64,000 bases of DNA, taken from contig NOWV01000074.1 in assembly GCA_003344405.1 (NCBI GenBank), positions 186,001 to 250,000 of the forward strand. The letters are read 5' to 3'. Both the position numbers and the translations under genes were made by a program. The notes under the pieces are model-generated. The model saw nothing but the letters and a program-made list of their open reading frames with translations, had not been told where the DNA came from and made no database searches. Position 1 is the stretch's first letter, and the number at the start of each line of letters is the position of its first letter. Positions 41,801-54,733 of the stretch are shown piece by piece. This DNA comes from Trichoplax sp. H2 (Eukaryota > Placozoa > Uniplacotomia > Trichoplacea).

Positions 41801-42182
41801 GCGATCACGTAGCCCACGAAGGAGATCTCATTCATATAGCCCTAAAAGAAAATCGTCGTCCCGGAGCCCTCGGAGACGTTCACGTTCTCCACGAAGGAGG
41901 TAAAATAGTGGCATACGGATTCATCTTTCCTAATTTTAATGACTTTTAACCTTAAACTCTTCAAGTCGTACTGTTCGTATGTATACATCGTTTTAGTTGA
42001 TATACATTTTATCATCAATTATTTCAATTTTAATTTAACCTAGACGCCGTAAACACTCGGCCTCTCCACGTCGTAGACACTCTCGATCTGCTTCTTCCTC
42101 CCCTGATAGATCTAGGCGTCATCGAGATAACGGTCATCATGGACGTAGAAAATCTTCCCGCTCGCGATCCCGATCTCGTTAA
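38860..42182 (+). CDS. PRPF38A: Pre-mRNA-splicing factor 38A (PRP38 family, RS domain)
   Basis: Component of the precatalytic spliceosome needed for its activation. Nine exons, 369 aa (human 312): 38860-38989, 39343-39502, 39961-40082, 40200-40285, 40394-40435, 40542-40610, 40760-40836, 41615-41899, 42044-42182. The PRP38 core (about residues 1-180) is strongly conserved: MANRTAKDA, GTNPQYLVEKITRSRIYE, GGNIKPTPFLCL, KMLQIQPEKDIIVEFIKNED, YLEPLYNDFRKLK, HMDEFVEELL, TILPRIQKRYILEQ. Residues 181-203 are acidic (DEDIDIESDEQSESEEEEP). Residues 204-369 are an Arg/Ser domain, lengthened by 27-bp tandem repeats. Core identity and the single acidic patch fit PRPF38A better than PRPF38B. Intron 7 (40837-41614) is long and splits the RS domain. 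The start is the conserved MANRT; its promoter is shared with MTHFD2. Confidence 0.96.
41651..41839 (+). repeat. PRPF38A: Coding 27-bp tandem repeat in the PRPF38A RS domain
   Basis: About seven in-frame units of pattern CC(G/A/T)-AGA-AGG-AGA-TCT-CGA-TCA-CGC-AGT, encoding PRRRSRSRS. The middle units are almost identical at DNA level, and the outer ones diverge (the last reads PRRRSHSYS). This points to recent expansion of the centre. Confidence 0.92.
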
Positions 42183-44223
42183 ATGGTTATTTATAATTCT
42201 GTAAAGTTGTTATGTTTTTCACCATCATTTTGGACAACAATTAGGCCATCTAATTTTTAATGATAGTTGCTATTTTAAATCATGTTATTCTACTGTCTGA
42301 TATGGATATCTCTATTACAAGGAAGTAATTATCTACACTGTTAACTTGTAAAGACATTAATTTGACTTCCATATGAGCCTCAATCTGTAGCGTCGATATA
42401 TTTACCTTATATTTTTCTCGATAAACTGGTATCACGTTCCCCCTTGATGCTTGTATCATTATTTACTGTATAAAATACTATAAAACAAGACTGTATTCTA
42501 TGGCTCACAAAGTTGTGTGCTTAAACCTTTGATAAATGTATATGTCCTTCCTTCAAGTTATGATCGTAAACCTCAATAAAATAACCAATTTCAGATCTAG
42601 AAATAAAATGCCGTACACGACAGACAGTATCATTGACTGGGAGACCTTTGAGACCATTAACAAAAAGAGTATCAAACCTCGGACTAACCATTAATATTGC
42701 GAGTTCTTAAGGAATTTACTTAGAGAAAAAATTGACGTTATTATATTATAGAACATAATGTTGTGATTTTGCTCTTAAACGATACCAGTAATCTTGCACC
42801 AGTCATGATATCTGCGATCTTTCGTGATAGTAATTGGAATACTAACAGTCTCTTTAGTTAGGAAATAGGGTCAATTTGTAAATAGGTAAATGTTAGCAAT
42901 CGTTTCTATTCCATAAATTAAGAAAGTAACAGCTCACTTTAGACGCTTAGCTCAAAATTATTGGGGGAAGCGTATACATCAATGAACGCCAATTCAGTAA
43001 ATCAAAACTTTGTTTAATGATTAACTTCAATATATCAGTTCAACTAAGGGTTGTAGGGCTTCTTAACATAGTATCAAGGGGTTAAAAAGTTGGATTAAAT
43101 AGTTATTTCATAAATGTATCTACAAGCATTATTCAAGACAATTCTAAGTAAAATCTTAATTTCTCTATAGTTTGATACTGTTGAAGAGTTGTAAATTATC
43201 GCACGGTACGTATATTGCATTGACTAGTATAGACGTACAGTAGAATAATTTCTGGTCACAATCATTCGTATTAAGCCAATAATAGTTTTCGCTTATATTT
43301 ATTGCTGAAACGTATTGGGCTGATCAAAGTCTTAGATATGAGAGTATTTGTTATAGACCTATAGGTAGATATTTCTGTAATCGAATTCGATTGGATTTAC
43401 GTTAGGCTTAATTAGTTCTCTATGCCAGGTCAGATTTTGTGGTAAAAAATAAAAAACATTGGATTGTTTGTTTTGACCTTAATTCTTCTACCCACTGAAA
43501 TATATAATAGTAATATTTTAACTCATTATACCATATGGCTACTGCAACAAGCGTACCAATCACTGCATGTGCTAATTCAACAGCTTTATATTGATGATGT
43601 CATCATCAAGATCTTCAATGTTTTATCAAATTCTATTTGTAGTATAATACTTAGTAAACCTTATTGCTTTAAACTAGAGGACTATAATATCCTACAAAGC
43701 CATCGAAAATTCTATTTCTAATATAATCGTTGATAAAAAGAGACTTATCCAATTTATAAGCACTCCCTTGGTTATCACTAATCTGACCTAAGAAGTTAGT
43801 AAGTACACTCGTTGTTGTAAAATGTCGCAATAAATAATATAATCAAAACCGGCGTAATTAATACAATGCAATATAAGATTTTTATATCTTCCATGTTTTT
43901 GTTAGTCGGAGGTAATGTACGTATATCACGAGATTATAAAGAGCATGTGAATGTCCAAAAAACAAAAGTAGTCTTTTTTGCATAATTAAATTACTGAAAT
44001 TCATCGTTTTAATAGGAGACCTTGTTCTTCATGTTATTCATGGATAAAACATTGTATTTGAGAGATCACCAATAACAATAATTGAATTAGTAGGAGCATT
44101 TAATTTATGAGTAATCCTAGCCTCTTTGCTTTTAAGAATAGAATATCTACCTCGGTATTTTACATACTGGCCATCGGTATAATTCAAAATATAAATTCAA
44201 GGGCTTAAAAAAGAACTGATGGA
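42183..44223. other. Intergenic region with weak minus-strand exon-like stretches
   Basis: Mostly AT-rich sequence. On the minus strand, 42521-42683 has a TTAG acceptor followed by about 54 open codons to a TAA. Its translation contains FDTLFVNGLKGLPVNDTV and IGYFIEVYDHNLKEGHIHL, which look protein-like. Another stretch near 42800-42851 reads VSIPITITKDRRYHD. I recognise no family and could not build a gene that closes convincingly. Confidence 0.25.
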
Positions 44224-46356
44224 ATGATGGCTACAGCGACAGGTAATACAACAACAGTAGAACTTGAAGAAACGAATGCCACTGATTTACCTTCCGATAA
44301 TATAGTAAAGAATATTGGTAACTGTCCAAATCAAAATCACAGCAATGATACAAATAATAGCGACTGTACTGAATTCAATTGTATCGATAACAAGAATCTC
44401 CATCAGCAATCGGTTGACAGCGCGATTGAAGAAGATCACCCACGATTAGAAGCCCCGTCTGATGATCATCTATCAACATTAACTAACGACAGCAACCAAG
44501 AGGAAAATATAACTGATTCTCAGCCTGCTTGTTTGCATCTTCAACCTATTACCAATTGCGATCAGCAAAGTGCAAGTCCGTCAACATCTTCAGAGACAGG
44601 AAGCAGACGGTCACAAACCACTGAGGGAGATGGATCAATTGGTGCTGAATGTAAGTTCTATTCTATTTCTAAGCTAACTGGGTAAAGTTATATCATTTTT
44701 ATGATAATCGCTGATATTTGCTACGGTAATAAATCGATTCAAGATTACAGTAGCTGATAATAAGCAAAACATACTAAAGAAGCTTTACATAGTTATAGAT
44801 TCGCTTCAATATTAACACTTAACATAAAGCATGTTAGTTTATTCTGCCATATGTAGATATACTATACAATTAATTATATTTGAGCTTAAATACTTGAGCT
44901 TCGCTTTTACCTAAACTTTAATATCACTCTATGCATTCTTCGTTTTATTCTTACGGTGTTGATATTGCTTCAATTTATTCCTATGGCGTTTAGATTGATC
45001 AACAACCCAATATTTTACTCCTCTATTCGCTATCTCATATCAACTGCATCAACATGAATCGATAATTCTAGCACATCTCAATATTAGACTATCTACATAG
45101 AAAACTCGATACAAAATACACCATTTTTCTTTTACTTACTTGCGCATTGTCTATAATTCTTACATAGATTTACTAAATCATGGACTAAATTAATATCTAG
45201 ATAGCTATACTCTAGATTTGCATACAATATCATATCAAACGAGCATTCGCTAACACTTTCAAATACCTTCGTAACTGGCCATCTTTACGTTTCTTAATTG
45301 CAATAATTGATTTTTAATATCAACATTAAAAATATAATTCAACCAGCTCATCCATCATCAAGTGACATGGAGCTGCCACCTTATGATGTCCAGCCAGGGG
45401 CTGGCCAAGATCCTGCAGGATTGCCAGAATACAATAAATATGGCGGTGAATTTCCCCCACTTTACCAAGTCAATCAATCGAACTCATCTAGAAATCCAGA
45501 AACGATTCCTATGCTAAGTACAGGGTTATATGATCCGCCACCGCGTTATGATGATGATAGCTACCAAACTATACCGGATCGCCGACCAACATTACCATCT
45601 GACACAGACTGCCAAGATGATTTTATGGCTAGCACCATATATATTGACTCACCAATCGATATGTTATGTCCATATTGTCGTAAAACTGTTTGTACCGAAA
45701 TTCAATATACGCCTGGTGTTGCAACTTATTTAACAGCAACAACTTGCTGTGTTATAGGGTAAGCCCAATCTACAAGAGCAATAAAGGCTTATATTGAGAA
45801 AATTAATACAGTATCATAAATATCAGATAGGGTAGTAGATAGATTTACACAATTATAAGTAGTATTTTAATTATTACTACCACAGATCAACTGGATTCAT
45901 ATACAGACATATTAGTATGACAAGCTAACTATTTAGCGCAACAAACTGTTGTACCGTAGTATCAAGAGAAATCGCCAACTAATGTAACTTAACGACTGAA
46001 TTACTGTATATTCCAATAAATTATCATGAATCAAAGTGAATTAGCGAAGCGGAATAATTCACTGAAGTAGTCAAGCAATATTCTAGCGTAGTTTCTATTA
46101 ATATTTCTATCTTTATGGTAAATTAACTTAAGCAAAAACCGGATTGATTACGATTTTTGAAACGATATATAAAGCTATTCTAAAAGTGTAATTGATAAAT
46201 CTTGGTTACATCGTATCCGTTAACTTCTTTATTGAATGATCTTTACATTGTAGAGGTATTATCTGTTGCTTTATTCCATTTTGTTGCCGGCAATTATATG
46301 ATATTAAACACATATGCCCGCACTGCCGCCACACTCTTAAGATATGCCGACGATAA
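44224..46356 (+). CDS. LITAF-domain protein with long acidic N-terminus and PPxY motifs
   Basis: LITAF-domain proteins are monotopic membrane proteins of late endosomes/lysosomes that bind NEDD4-type ligases. Three exons, 313 aa: 44224-44650, 45347-45758, 46254-46356. Residues 1-142 are Asn/Ser/Thr/Asp-rich without recognisable fold, about twice the length of the N-terminal part of human LITAF (161 aa in all). Residues 143-245 are Pro/Tyr-rich with PPLY (179-182) and PPRY (207-210). The LITAF domain has CPYC at 250-253, a hydrophobic, Cys-rich membrane-inserting stretch around 268-290 (ATYLTATTCCVIGGIICCFI), and HICPHC at 299-304, so both halves of the zinc knuckle are present. The exon 1 to exon 2 join is supported by phase (T plus CT) and a CAACCAG acceptor but not by homology; exons 2 and 3 alone would also encode a LITAF-sized protein. 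A second ATG lies at 44227. Confidence 0.82.
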
Positions 46357-49300
46357 CCAGTTCACTTCATAAGCGTCGATAAACACAGGTTAGTATTAAG
46401 TTCGTATCGTAAGTTACACTTCGATATAGCACTTATAACTTTATTTCTACATTAGTTATGATAATCTTTGATATTTACGATATACTGTATATATTATACA
46501 AAAGATACAATTCATCTTATAGCATTTTGTAATTTTATAATATTCAGCTGCTTAGCATGGCCGATATTCAAGGCTTTCCACAGAAATGCCCTGGACCAAA
46601 AATATTTTAATGATGTATTTATTAATATATTTTGTCCACTTTTAGCATCCATACCTGATCATTTCCGCTCAAAGATATCATAAATATTCAACTTGATATG
46701 GTTTATAGAATTGACGGATGATCTACTTTTGTTTGGAATATATAAAATTTTTAAAATCTTGGCTTAAGTAAAAATTATCAAGAAATAATGCATAGATCAA
46801 TAAATTAATATTATTTGATATATTTTATCTACTTCGGCCTACATAGGTAATAATTCTCATCGATGATACCTATGTTTAAAAGTAAATTCTTGACAAGATT
46901 TTATAAAGATATATGATAATAGCATTTTTAAACACGTTTTTCTCTTAATAAATAAGGTAATGTATATATACGTATGTAACTGTTACCTGTATACGAACAT
47001 TGATAGGTGTAGATGTTTGATATAATTAATAGCATATGCAATTTGAATACAAATACGATTACACTATATTATTACTCGGCATTATATACATTGATAGCTT
47101 ATTTAAATCTGAAATTGATTTAAAATGGTTGAAATATCTATAAACTTCATCTTTCACGCGATATAAAATAGCTATGAGAGCTAAGTTATCAAGCTTTATG
47201 CGATTTCATTCCAACATGTATTCAGGTCATTACTCAACCAGCCCTGTCATTTAGTTTTTTTAACATTTTAAATATTGTGTAGAAAACTTTGAACAACTTT
47301 TAGCTAGATTTTATTATTAATCATTATAAAGAATTTCATCTACTTTTTTAGTTGCATTTAAATTATCAACATCATCCTGATGCTATTTCATACTATATTG
47401 AAAAATTGAATATTATTGTCCATAAACAATAAGTCTCTAGCTAATCATAACGTAAATGATATAGACCATCAAATATGCAGCTGCTAATAAATCTCTAATA
47501 GAACACGCTAGTAGTAGCGATTAAATAATAAAACACCATGAAAAACTTCTCATAATAATAAATAGCCTTAACTATTGTAATTTTATGCATAAATGCTCTT
47601 ATTTCCATCTGGATGCTACCTTCTTATTATGGATAATTACGCCTTCAAACAATACAATTCTCACTTAGCGTTTTCCTCAAATAGTTGTTACTTTTGGCAA
47701 ATTAGTCGGTAAATTAGCCTGCAATATTAAGTATATACGTAAAAATAGCAAAATCTATTTCAAAGAATGTAAATACCGGCTAGTAAAGAGTTTATATAAA
47801 ATTTCTGGTGGATAAAAGTCACTCCGCAACTGATTGACTTAGTTTAAACGATTTATTGTTAGCTGTAACAATCTTGATTATATCAGTTTGATTATGGATG
47901 GCAACTTTGAGGTACTTCACACTGTAGCATACTGTAGATTATTTTTCTGTAGTGCAAGAATTGGTTTACAGCCCTAGTTGATGATCTACGCAAATGAGAA
48001 GAAACTGCTATCGTACGGCATAGTCTTTAAGATCTTTAATTATAAAGTTCGCTATTAGTTTTACTCATCAACTAAGACTATAGATTCTTGCCCCGATAGA
48101 CTAGCATCGGGTTTTGTCTTCATTGTAGATTACCGTAATTCTTAAAAATATTCCTATAAACTAACGTGACGAGTTCTTATTAATTAACTACATGACTTTA
48201 ATGATCAGAGAAAAGAGAATAACAGATAAGATCCATTTGCAGCTATGATAAGTATTAAGTTCCTCTCTAATAAATTAGTATACAGGTATCATATATCATC
48301 TATATCACTATACAATCCAATCCTAGATACAATGGCTGCAATATATATATATAAGCCTACAGTATCAGCTAATATTCCAATGCGATTGTTGTCATCTAAT
48401 ATGTTGAATCAATATATACTTACCAGTATATTGCTTATATCGCTTAATCATGGATAGATTGTGACTATTCCAATGTATGAGTAGACGCCTATAGTACTAC
48501 CTGATGTGGTAAATTTCTATCTAGTTATCCCGAATTATCTGAGCATACAACTTGATGTAATCTAATTCAAGATAAATTAAAAGTATTCAACATGTATCGG
48601 CATATCAGCAGTATCATCTAATTTCCTAGCATGAATATCATTTAATATGAAATTTTACTTATTTTATGACAAGAGACATTGCCACGATATTTTCCTTTAA
48701 ACCTCAGATATAATTTCAGAGTGCAAAGTTAAGCCCTACTTTCCTTAAAAAATTAGGATAGCATATAAGTATAAGACTTAATCCAAAACTCGATTCAATA
48801 TTCTGTTGTCCATAATAAACTGCTTTCCGGCCTTTACATGCAATAAAGGCAATTAATCATCATATGGCCTTTATCTTAGCTATACTATTACATGAAAACG
48901 GAATACCCGCGGCGATCATTATTTCATATTGGATCAATTCCTAATAGTAATTTGTTTTAAATCGGTATTCATCATTCGTAATTTACTTAATCTATTACTA
49001 TATGCACGATTTGTAATGTTATATTAGGTTTACGATATAAAAATTCCGATTCCTTTCGTATTTCGGACATTTCGAAATCAATAACCTTGATAGATGTATA
49101 TGAATTTGAAAAAATTCTCCATCATTAGGTATTTCGTACCGTATATCGTGAATTTAAATACTGTGTTTACTTTACGTCATACTGAAGGAATATCTATGAA
49201 ATGATTCCTTTTCACTATCCTTTCTTAAAAGAAAGTATTAGGCTTTTGTCAGTAATTATCGGATGGATATCCTAGATAAATTGCATTCCATTCAATACTA

Positions 49301-50969
49301 CATTTATTTTACTTTAAACTTAAGGAATATCACTAAAATGACTTCCTTTAGCTATCCTATTCTTAAAGGAAAGTGCTAGACTTTCATAGAGTTACGGTTT
49401 TGACCGTTATAGAGTACGCTTCTTTTTGTTCATTATCAGCTACAAGACTACCATTACGATATTCTAAGTCGTTTTACCATAGCAATTAATTTACTAGGAT
49501 AATTAAAGAGTCTAAAGCTTTAGGTAGTAACTAATGAAGAAAACTGCTAGATTCAAATTGTGATTTATTTCAATAAGTCCGCTATCATACTACAGCAATA
49601 AAAAATCTTTCGAGTATGTTCTTCTCCGTAGTTAGTGATATTAATCAATTACTATAATACTAATTCTACATACTACTGGCATTACTACTTATGTAAGAAT
49701 TATCGTAAATTAGCAATTATACCGAATTGAGATTTATAAAATAAAAGTTATTGATAGACCATGAAATCAAAATATCAGGTTAACATCTTGCAAATAAAAT
49801 TTTGCTCTATTGCTATCCAATCCAGGTCAGTTATCTAATCGAATGCTGGTATTTCCTGAATTCTTGCGTTCTATAAAATTTTGAGCCATATTCTAAACAA
49901 TACAGCTTAAAATTAAAGCATAAAATTTTGATTACAAGCGATGAGCAAAGTGACTAACTGAACTTGGTTATAAATACCAGACTATTAGTATTATAGTTTA
50001 ATAATATGGATAGAGAAATGACGACTATCATAGTGCTAAGAATGCCAACAGCTTGGACGAAATATTAATGTAATTGTTTATCATATTTTAGCTATGTAGA
50101 AGACATATCGATGTCCATGTAGCATTAATATTGAAGTAACAAGTTACCTGGATAGTTTCTATGCAATAATCTTTATACAGTATATAAATGACAAAGTGGT
50201 ACAATATATTTTGATGGGAGATTTATAGGAATAGTTTAATGTTAAATCGTTTTCAAAAATTTTTGAGTTTTAATCAATAACGGTCATCTTCGTTGACGTT
50301 AAAGCTTTTCAGTATAACTATTCTTAAAATACATATTTAAGGAATTCTAAACGCATCATGTTAGAGGGTGGATTTAATTGCTCTTGTTTTAAATTTCTAA
50401 GATTTTTAATCAACTATGATCATATAGTCTTATTCTGCAGTAGCCACCTCCAATAATAATTATAATATGATCGGTACAAATATTAGCTAAGCAGTTTATT
50501 GGATATTTATCATCGTAGAATTTATGTATCGGTCTTCATGTAGCTTTAAAAGAGAAATAGCAAATGCGATCTCTTCAGCCTACATCTTTTAACTATACAA
50601 TTGTAAATTGCAATATTTAAGAGAAACGTATATGGCATAGTGCCATGTGTACATTAACTTAACCTTACGTTTCAAAATCATGAAATTTTTATCAATCATT
50701 ATTATAAAACTATAATTAATCTCTTGTACAGTACTTTATGACATCATTTTTATACGTACTTGAAAGATAAAGATATATTAGCCAGCTAACTGTAGCTAGC
50801 TGTGATCTATTTAGAGATTTAAAGTTATTGCTCATATGACAGTAATGTGTAAAGTATCTACATATTGCTGGATATGAGAAATATAGGGATCGAATCATAT
50901 TGCTTATCGAAGATATTAATATCAGAGAGTAAATGATGTACAGTTCAAATCAGAAATGGAATTGTCAAT
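46357..50969. other. AT-rich intergenic region
   Basis: About 4.6 kb with no recognised coding exon, RNA gene or transposon. It contains one diverged tandem duplication (49170-49390). Open frames here are under about 71 codons and unsupported. Confidence 0.5.
49170..49390. repeat. Diverged tandem duplication, unit about 120 bp
   Basis: Two adjacent units share AAGGAATATC, ATGA(T/C)TTCCTTT, CTATCCT, TCTTAAA(A/G)GAAAGT and TAG(G/A)CTTT in the same order (first near 49185-49250, second near 49318-49390). Confidence 0.65.
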
Positions 50970-53900
50970 TTAGTTACACATACTCCAATCTATCAAAGAC
51001 TGGCAATTAAATTGCATTTTGCAACTAGAGCATCTTCTATCTTTTGAAATCTCTTGCTGTTGACTTTTATTGCCTAGGCAATTGAGTTTTTGACATAAAT
51101 TACATTTAAGGTAGAACTGACATTTATATTGTCGTAATCTATAAATTCTTTGCTTAGCAGCTGCCTCTAATTTCTCTCTTATGAAATTTTGCGGACGCTT
51201 TTCAGAAATCGCCAACTTAATCTCATCCAGCTGATTTGTCGATGATGGCTTAGATGGTTCATAGAAATAGCGTAAAGCAATATGGCAATCCTGTTTCTTT
51301 ATCAAAATGAAATAGCGATCATCTTGGAGATAGAATTTAGCGCAACGATCACGCAGTTCTACGTCAACATTTTTCCATTCTTTTACAAATTTTGTCAAGA
51401 AACAGTCATAAACACCATCTGCAAGGTAGGTAATATCTTGCGAATCATAACCAACATAAAGCCATTCTGAGACTTGATAGCGACTTAAATTAAAATCGTG
51501 AGCTTGAACATCTAATAATTGGGGTGCAAAATATCTTCTTTGGTCGTCTTTGCAATCAGGATTTTTAATTTCGCAAATAATATCAGCCATTTCCATGGAT
51601 TTAATGATGAGCTCTTTGAAAATGGCTGCACCAAATCGGACCACAACACTATCAATGCAATTTTCTTCCAAGATTCCAGCCTGGCGTGCGTTGTAAAAAC
51701 ATCGCTTAATGGTTAAATTTTGAGCTCGGTGGCCATCTAGTATTATAAATGCACGAAGTATTCCTAAATACCAATCGATCGCAGTGATCACTATACCATC
51801 GTCACCATTGGGGTAATACAGGATTATTCCAATATCATGTAAATAGAGTAACATATTTTGGACATCTTCTTCACCGAAATAGATTCCATAATTTTTAACC
51901 ATATCGCACACTTGGGAAAGTAACATAATTTTATTGACTTCCTCGCCATGAAACTGATTACCACCCGGCCTTGATGATGAAACATTATCATCTTGTGCCA
52001 GACGCAATATTGCTGCTGTAATATACCATCGAATGGGTACAGGATTAGTGATGAAAGGGAGACAGTTTGCAATTACTGTAATAAATTTATGCAACTGGTG
52101 ACAACATTGTTGACGTTCTTGTATTGCATTCTGGCTCTTGTCGTCTGGATTGCAATTAAAGATGATATCTGTTGAGAAAATATGTTGCTTATAATCGGAT
52201 GGTAAAATGGAGAGTAAATTGGATTTAAATTGTTTAAAATGATGCCTTCGTATATCTTGATTTTCAATGAGATCGCCATGAGATGCTACCAGTAAGATGA
52301 TCGGTAGGGCTAACTGATGATGAGTAACACCTATTTTAACGTTAATTCTTTTCTTCGTTGGGTAACCATCAACGATCGAAAATACCCATTCTCGCATTAC
52401 ACTTCGATAGGTCATACTGGTTGGGTAACCATCTCTTGTTTGTACTTCTTCATCCATCTCTTGAGCTAGATTAAAAACAAGAATGTAAATACCATTGACG
52501 GGCATAAATGGCTGATGACTCAAATATTGATGTGCTCGCCAACCGAAATGCCATACAGTAACATATTGCTGGCGGATAGCATTAATGCGACTTTGTATTT
52601 GATTATGTAATTCTGCATCTGCTTTTGAATCTTTATATTTTTCTTCATCATTAGGATCCCATACAACGAAGCCATTTTTTGCATCTGGATTGGCTTTTTT
52701 CACCAAAGCTGTTCGTATGCTTTCCAATTTAGCACTTTGTTGAATTAACTCCATTCCAGTAATTGTTTTCTTGTCTAATTCTCGACGATAATCTTTCCTT
52801 ATTTCATGTTCACAGGGATAATAACCAGCAATATTAGCCATGTTATAAAACGTAACTCTTGGAGTCTGTGAAAGGATATCTTTCATGATTTCATCTTGAG
52901 ATAATAACTTGGCAATGAAAGATTTCCCCGCACTTTGAGAACCTAATAACATTATTCGCATACCATCAGACCGGCAATTTCCTTCGTGTAAATAGGCCCA
53001 ATAGGACAAGAAATATTTCGAATGAAAGAAGCCTACAATAATTGAATATTGACAAGGTAATCAATTATTTAATAATCATTTTGCCGTAATGTAGAAATAT
53101 TTCTCTGTGGTAATTATGATAAAAACACGCTATGATCTTATTTAGATATACCACTTTAGCCTGATATAGCGTTCTATAGATTGATTCGTATTTAAAGATA
53201 GCATATATAATCAGATGTAATCTCTTTCTACAGCAATGTGTTGGGTAGCACTTAGATACTTAACTAGTTTAATAACATTGTACTTATCTATAATACATAG
53301 TAAGCATCATCAAGCTCTAAATTGACTCTCGACTTTTTTATGAATTATAGGTGGACTGTGGAAGTTATGGTTAAGCAGATACAGAGCTAGTGGCCCATCG
53401 TAACTAGATCAATCGGTAGAGGCTAGTACTACCGATGAACAAAGATAGTTACGAAGTATTACCTGTAATTTCTCCAAATTTCGGATGGATCATAACACCA
53501 CCATGTTGCTGCGGAATGAGGGGTACAGGTACTAAATCAAAAATAATAGTAGTCGAGTATTTACCCTTTGATAATTAAAGCTGTGAGCATAATCTATAGT
53601 TAAAATAATTGCTATCGACCAACAAAATGTGGTCCAATACTTGGCATGGAACTTCTTGGAGAAAGAACTACTCCAATTATCCCTAGCAGCGATTGAAAAG
53701 TTAAGGCTATTTTCCTATCCATGACTTACCAACTCCATCAGTATTATAGCGTATTATCTCTCCTATGATTGATCCTAAGAATTCAAGGTGAAAAACTTTA
53801 CTTAATTTCTTTCTAAGTTCAAGAATGAACAACTTAATCACTTTATATCTATGTTCACAATATAGCATTACAGAAACCTTTTGCTTTACAACTGGAGGGT

Positions 53901-54733
53901 TTTGATGGCGATGCTTGGGACAAGGGGTATAAGGAATATAATGATGGAATATCAAAGCACTCGTTACTTTTCCGTGCTTTTTGGCGTAGTTTATCGACAG
54001 TTTGTTTTAGTTCAAGAGCATCGTCAAATTTTCTCAATTTTACTCGAGCATTAATTACACCATCATAGGCCGAGATCGTTTTAGGATGATGTTCTGGAAA
54101 TATGGTAGCATAAATACCAAGTGCTAACCGATACATTCCATCACTACTTAGATATTTACCGAGATCGTCGCAAATATGTCCAATAAGGGCATAAGAGTCG
54201 CCAACTTCCTCGCTATCACAGCCTATTGCATTTAATTTCGCGTTTAGGGATCTTTCAAACATCAATAAAGCTTCCTTAAATTTACCATTTTTTTGATTTT
54301 CTACGCCAAGAAGATCATAGGTTCGAGCCAATTTCAAACCATCACATTCTTTTACTTTTGATTTTAGCTGTAAAGATTTCATTAAATCACTTAAAATATC
54401 TTCATGGCTGCGCTTTAGCTTTTGCTTAACTTCTCCTTGTTTGTCTAAACCTTCGGCGATTCGAACTTGGTCTTGTAAACTGTTGCCTATTCTAGTTGCT
54501 GTTTCAGCGTATTCAAAGGCTTGCTGATATTGTTCTAGTTGGACACAGGTATCAGCTAAGTCTAAATTTAAGCTGTGTCGAAATTGAGCAAGATCGACTT
54601 GATTCTCGAGTACTTTCATTTCTTCAAAGATTAGTTGAAATTTCAATCTAGCTTGGGTAAAGTCCTTTTTGAGGTATAAGTCAATACCTTCTTGTCTGAG
54701 AGCTTTCATGTTAGGTGGAATAGAGTCTCCCAT
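50970..54733 (-). CDS. TPR-Roc-COR (ROCO family) protein with cysteine-rich C-terminus
   Basis: ROCO proteins are large GTPases in which a Roc G domain is followed by a COR dimerisation module; they act as signalling scaffolds. Four exons on the minus strand: 53968-54733, 53730-53891, 53463-53531, 50970-53032, 1019 aa, closing in phase at every join. Residues 1-256 are helical TPR-like repeats (YLKKDFTQARLKFQ, LADTCVQLEQYQQAFEYA, YDLLGVENQKNGKFKEAL, YALIGHICDDLGKY), similar to kinesin-light-chain-type TPRs. Residues 257-340 are a linker with PVPLIPQQHGGVM. Roc begins near 357: P-loop GSQSAGKS 363-370, G3-equivalent WHFGWR 493-498, G4 SHGD 583-586. COR is about 660-940 (YLHDIGIILYYPNG and IDWYLG typical). 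The tail 969-1019 has many Cys (CNLCQKLNC, CSSCKMQFNC), suggesting zinc binding. No kinase or LRR domain is present, unlike LRRK2 or MFHAS1. The 76-bp first intron rests on splice signals and phase; if wrong, the TPR part would be a separate 292-aa gene. Confidence 0.8.

Noticed and set aside
53033-53040. Start of the ROCO large exon at 53009 as an initiator
   Set aside because: The codon there is TTG and the frame stays open back to a TGTAG acceptor at 53033-53037, so it is an internal exon.
53855-54733. TPR frame as a stand-alone 292-aa gene ending at 53855
   Set aside because: A GTAACG donor at 53967 and a CTCCAG acceptor before 53891 restore a second open frame that then runs in phase through two more exons into the Roc domain, which otherwise lacks a start. 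The fused model explains more.
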